From NCBI RefSeq assembly GCF_047238185.1, contig NZ_JBDFMI010000001.1, positions 2,294,001-2,358,000 on the forward strand: a stretch of 64,000 bases of DNA, given 5' to 3'. This stretch comes from Bacillus_AD sp047238185. Its GTDB lineage: Bacteria; Bacillota; Bacilli; Bacillales; DSM-1321. How positions within the stretch are numbered: the first letter of the stretch is position 1; each line of letters opens with the position of its first letter. The notes under the pieces are model-generated. The model was not told the DNA's origin. It did not search any database and saw nothing but the letters and a program-made list of their open reading frames with translations. Positions 61,016 to 64,000 of this stretch are shown here, in pieces. Both the position numbers and the translations under genes were made by a program.

Positions 61016-61478
61016 TCTTTTTCTCCTTCATTATCTTTTCTTCAAATAGCATAAAAATAATCAATAGTGCTACACCTACTGTTAGTGCTGCATCAGCGAC
61101 GTTAAAGATAGGGAAATCGTAGCCAAAAATATTTGTATCGATGAAATCGACAACTTCTTTGCGGAATATGCGGTCGATGAAATTCCCGATTGCTCCCCCA
61201 AGCATAAATGCCAAAGACAAACCGACCAATACATGCGTTTTGCTCATTTTTTGCATGTAATAAACAAGTACTGCAACAACTACAATTGTAATCAAATAGA
61301 ATAGCCACATTTGCCCCTCGAGGATTCCCCAGGCAGCGCCGGTATTCCGGTGGGAGGTTATATGTAAAAAGTCTCCGATTACTTGTATACTTTCGCCTAA
61401 TTCCATATTTTTCACTATTGCATATTTCGTAACTTGATCAAGCGCTATTAAAATAAGCGCAACGATATAATATTTCAC
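61008..61478 (-). CDS. lspA: Lipoprotein signal peptidase (signal peptidase II)
   Basis: A 156-residue membrane aspartyl protease that cleaves prolipoprotein signal peptides. Four membrane segments are visible. NTGAAWGIL (about 48-56), the first catalytic Asp in GGAIGNFIDRIF and the second in FNVADAALTVG are all present. I start at GTG 61478, six bases after GGGGG, giving MKYYIVALILIALDQVTK as in relatives; the ATG two codons earlier directly abuts the ribosome site. Confidence 0.96.
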   Translation of the reverse strand: MKYYIVALILIALDQVTKYAIVKNMELGESIQVIGDFLHITSHRNTGAAWGILEGQMWLFYLITIVVVAVLVYYMQKMSKTHVLVGLSLAFMLGGAIGNFIDRIFRKEVVDFIDTNIFGYDFPIFNVADAALTVGVALLIIFMLFEEKIMKEKKNG

Positions 61479-61517
61479 GGTCATCCCCCAGCTTCTGTAG
61501 TTTGTTTATCCCTTAGA

Positions 61518-61547
61518 ATTGTAGCATATTGTTAAAAATAAACACAA
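61518..61547 (-). promoter_or_regulatory. Possible promoter of lspA-rluD
   Basis: Minus-strand TTGTGT (61542-61547), 18 bases, then TACAAT (61518-61523) preceded by TGC, an extended -10. It lies just downstream of the ileS terminator and gives a leader of about 35 bases. Confidence 0.5.
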
Positions 61548-61566
61548 TGGCGCCATCCATGGATAG

Positions 61567-61647
61567 AAAAAAACACCTCTGCAGCCGATATAGGAGAAAA
61601 AGCCGAACGAACGGCCTTCCCTCCTTTCATCTAAGCTGCACTAGGTG
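61567..61647 (-). terminator. Large nested terminator after ileS
   Basis: The outer stem pairs CACCT and TGCAGC (61635-61647) with GCTGCA and AGGTG (61574-61585) and is followed by seven T on the minus strand. The loop contains a second 13-position hairpin (about 61593-61624) including wobbles, with a GCCG/CGGC core and its own TTTTT. Together they fold nearly 75 bases. Confidence 0.7.
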
Positions 61648-61665
61648 CTCTTCTACTATAATCAA

Positions 61666-64000
61666 TCAGTTCGTATATGCTTCTTTTACAACTGACGCAC
61701 AACGAGGGCAAAGCGTTGGATGCTGCTCATCCTTGCCAACTTCAGGCGTTACATTCCAGCAGCGTTCACACGTTTCTCCGCCTGCTTTAGAAATGACAAT
61801 GGCACAATCATCGAATGCAGCACTGCCCTCAGGAGCATCTTCAAGCTTGCCGGCCACTTCGAATTGAGACACAATGAATAGTTGTTCGAAGCTTTCATGG
61901 AATTGTTTAAGGAATGCTTCCGTTTCCTCATTGACATACATAGATACTTTAGCATTTAACGATTTACCGATAACCTTTGCATTTCGAGCTTCTTCCAATG
62001 CTTTCAGGACATTGTCGCGGATAGCCAAGAAGTGGTTCCATTTCTTTTCTAGCTCTGCGCTGTTAGGCAATTGCTCAGCCTTAGGCATGTCGGTCAATTG
62101 TACGCTTTCTTCTTCGGCATTAGGGATATAAGCCCACACCTCATCTGCAGTATGCGCGAGAATTGGGGCAACCAATTTAGTCAATGCCACCAGCACATCA
62201 TATAAAACGGTTTGGATCGCACGGCGCTCTTTACTGTCAGGAGCTTCGCAATAAAGGATATCCTTTGCATAATCCAAGTAGAATGCGCTCAGGTCCAATG
62301 TACAGAAATTATTGATATTATGGTAAATAGTTGCAAATTCATAATTTTCGTAGCCCTTAGTCACATTTTCAATTAAGCGGTTCAATTTCACCAGCATGAA
62401 TTGATCCACTTCCTGTAAATCCTCATATGCAAGACGATCCTTTGTTGGATCAAATTGGTCTAGCGTCCCTAATAAGAAACGGAACGTATTGCGGATTTTA
62501 CGATATACTTCCGCAACTTGCTTAAGAATTGGATCAGATACACGCACATCCGCCTGATAATCAACAGAAGCTACCCATAAACGCAGGATATCAGCACCCA
62601 ATTGATTCATGACTTTAGAAGGAAGGATGGTATTGCCCAATGACTTGCTCATTTTTCTTCCTTCGCCGTCCAGTGCGAATCCATGGCTCAAAACACCTTT
62701 ATATGGCGCTTTTCCTGTCACAGCTACAGCTGTTGACAAAGAAGAGTTGAACCAACCGCGATATTGGTCAGATCCTTCAAGGTACAGATCAGCTGGTCGG
62801 ACAAGCTCCTCGCGTTCTTCAAGTACTGCTTGATGTGATGAACCTGAATCGAACCAAACGTCCATAATATCGGTTTCTTTTGTAAAGATTCCATTTGGGC
62901 TTGATTCATGAGTAAAGTTTTCAGGAAGCAGTTCCTTCGCTTCGCGTTCGAACCAAATATTAGATCCGTATTCACGGAACAGATTTGAAATATGTTCGAT
63001 TGTTTCGTCTGTAATAATCGGCTCACCGTTCTCACCGTAGAATACAGGAATCGGGACACCCCAAGCTCTTTGACGTGAAATACACCAATCACCCCGGTCG
63101 CGGACCATGTTGAACAATCGTGTTTCTCCCCACGCAGGCACCCATTTTGTTTCCTTAATGGCATCCAGCAAGTCCTGGCGGAAGTCTTGAATGCTTGCAA
63201 ACCATTGTGCAGTGGCACGGAAGATGGTAGGTTTCTTTGTTCTCCAATCGTGCGGATAAGAGTGTGTAATGAATGACAAGTTCAACAATGCACCTTTTTC
63301 CTCTAATGCTTCTGTGATCGCCTTATTGGCTTTATCATAGAACATCCCTTCAAATCCAGGCGCTTCACTTGTCATATGGCCTTTTTCATCTACAGGGCAT
63401 AATACGCCCAACTTGTATTTTTGGCCTACGATAAAATCGTCTTCCCCATGCCCAGGCGCTGTATGGACGCATCCAGTACCGGCGTCGGTTGTTACATGGT
63501 CTCCGAGGATAACAAGTGAATCACGGTCATACAATGGGTGTTTTGCAACAACCCTTTCAAGGTCCTTCCCTTTAATTGTTTTTACAACCGTTGCTTCTTC
63601 CCAGCCAATCGCTTCTTTCACGGATGGCAATAAGTCCTTGCCGACAAGATAACGGTCTCCTGCTGCCTCTACCACAACGTAATCGAGTTCTGGATGAACG
63701 GCAATGCCCAAGTTCGCTGGAATCGTCCAAGGAGTTGTAGTCCAGATGATGATTTTCGTGCCCTCATCCACAACGCCATTTCCTTGTTTGACTTCAAAAG
63801 CCACATAAATGGAAGCGGAGCGCTTATCTTGATACTCGATTTCAGCTTCTGCAAGTGCCGATTCACTTGAAGGCGACCAATATACAGGTTTTTTGCCTTT
63901 GTAGATGTACCCTTTCTTCGCCATTTCGCCGAATACCTTAATTTGTTGAGCTTCGTATTCCGGTTTCAATGTAATATAAGGATTGTCCCAGTCTGCTCTT
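61666..64000 (-). CDS. ileS: Isoleucyl-tRNA synthetase, 3' part (start outside window)
   Basis: The C-terminal 778 or so residues of a class I synthetase that charges tRNA-Ile; the frame runs off the right edge, where it reads RADWDNPYITLKPEYEA, so roughly 140-150 N-terminal residues including the HIGH motif are missing. The editing domain (TTPWTIPANLGIAVHPEL), the KMSKS loop in GEGRKMSKSLGNTI, the anticodon-binding region and a C-terminal zinc site (CERCW and CPRCA) are seen. A TTG at 63969 is only an internal codon. The zinc-bearing C-terminus is of the type usual in bacteria. Confidence 0.98.
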   Translation of the reverse strand, partial: RADWDNPYITLKPEYEAQQIKVFGEMAKKGYIYKGKKPVYWSPSSESALAEAEIEYQDKRSASIYVAFEVKQGNGVVDEGTKIIIWTTTPWTIPANLGIAVHPELDYVVVEAAGDRYLVGKDLLPSVKEAIGWEEATVVKTIKGKDLERVVAKHPLYDRDSLVILGDHVTTDAGTGCVHTAPGHGEDDFIVGQKYKLGVLCPVDEKGHMTSEAPGFEGMFYDKANKAITEALEEKGALLNLSFITHSYPHDWRTKKPTIFRATAQWFASIQDFRQDLLDAIKETKWVPAWGETRLFNMVRDRGDWCISRQRAWGVPIPVFYGENGEPIITDETIEHISNLFREYGSNIWFEREAKELLPENFTHESSPNGIFTKETDIMDVWFDSGSSHQAVLEEREELVRPADLYLEGSDQYRGWFNSSLSTAVAVTGKAPYKGVLSHGFALDGEGRKMSKSLGNTILPSKVMNQLGADILRLWVASVDYQADVRVSDPILKQVAEVYRKIRNTFRFLLGTLDQFDPTKDRLAYEDLQEVDQFMLVKLNRLIENVTKGYENYEFATIYHNINNFCTLDLSAFYLDYAKDILYCEAPDSKERRAIQTVLYDVLVALTKLVAPILAHTADEVWAYIPNAEEESVQLTDMPKAEQLPNSAELEKKWNHFLAIRDNVLKALEEARNAKVIGKSLNAKVSMYVNEETEAFLKQFHESFEQLFIVSQFEVAGKLEDAPEGSAAFDDCAIVISKAGGETCERCWNVTPEVGKDEQHPTLCPRCASVVKEAYTN

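Noticed and set aside
61102..61308. Frame with TM-like stretches opposite or within lspA
   Set aside because: Alternative frame of lspA on the same strand; no independent start.
1..64000. CRISPR array, tRNA/rRNA genes, prophage, insertion sequence, toxin-antitoxin or defence cluster
   Set aside because: No direct-repeat array, cloverleaf-like run, transposase, integrase or defence-family motif was found on either strand; almost all DNA is accounted for by conserved core genes.

Overview
The window is a piece of Bacillaceae (low-GC, endospore-forming Firmicute) chromosome. Gene content and order follow the block that in Bacillus subtilis runs from ileS to sucC, shown here on the opposite strand. 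A spoVM gene for the 26-residue sporulation peptide, FapR-controlled lipid genes and PyrR-controlled pyrimidine genes all point to Bacillus or a close relative. Local differences from B. subtilis show it is another species: lepB sits next to rbgA, ylyA is absent after ileS, an acetyltransferase/racemase pair sits where B. subtilis (as I recall it) has sulfate-assimilation genes, and an RpiR-type regulator follows ylqH. I do not assign a genus.

Reading with the main transcription direction (minus strand, high to low coordinates), the order is as follows. 64.0-60.1 kb: 3' part of ileS, lspA, rluD. 60.1-48.2 kb: the pyr operon pyrR-pyrP-pyrB-pyrC-carA-carB-pyrK-pyrD-pyrF-pyrE, with one promoter and three PyrR attenuators, encoding UMP synthesis from bicarbonate plus uracil uptake. 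48.2-44.6 kb: an accessory pocket (racemase, GNAT acetyltransferase) and rqcH, the last two on the plus strand. 44.4-28.1 kb: calcium ATPase, yloC, remA, gmk, rpoZ, coaBC, priA, def, fmt, rsmB, rlmN, prpC, prkC, rsgA, rpe. These are translation initiation and modification genes, nucleotide and cofactor genes, and the PASTA kinase/phosphatase pair, largely with overlapping or touching ends. 27.4-20.0 kb: thiN, spoVM, rpmB (plus strand), the asp23-like yloU, fakA, sdaAB-sdaAA, recG. 19.9-16.3 kb: fapR-plsX-fabD-fabG-acpP, fatty-acid and phospholipid synthesis under a FapR operator. 16.0-3.2 kb: rnc, smc, ftsY, ylxM, ffh, rpsP, khpA, ylqD, rimM, trmD, rplS, lepB, rbgA, rnhB, covering RNA processing, chromosome condensation, SRP targeting, ribosome assembly and signal peptidase. 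3.2-0 kb: ylqG and ylqH, which resemble flagellar export proteins but lie outside a flagellar cluster, and the RpiR-type regulator.

Several start codons were moved downstream from the longest reading frame because a Shine-Dalgarno sequence and family N-termini agree; these choices are given per gene. Control elements readable in the DNA include promoters with near-consensus boxes, a FapR operator, a perfect match to the CcpA cre consensus between sdaAB and sdaAA, an L19 leader, three PyrR attenuators and about fifteen hairpin terminators.

I found no CRISPR array, tRNA or rRNA gene, prophage, insertion sequence or defence cluster, and no convincing new multi-gene system. The points most worth a second look are regulatory or structural: the recG terminator embedded in the fapR promoter, the cre site, a 24-bp palindrome between fabG and acpP, large nested stem-loops after ileS and acpP, a degenerate structured element upstream of ylxM, and the accessory pocket beside pyrE.
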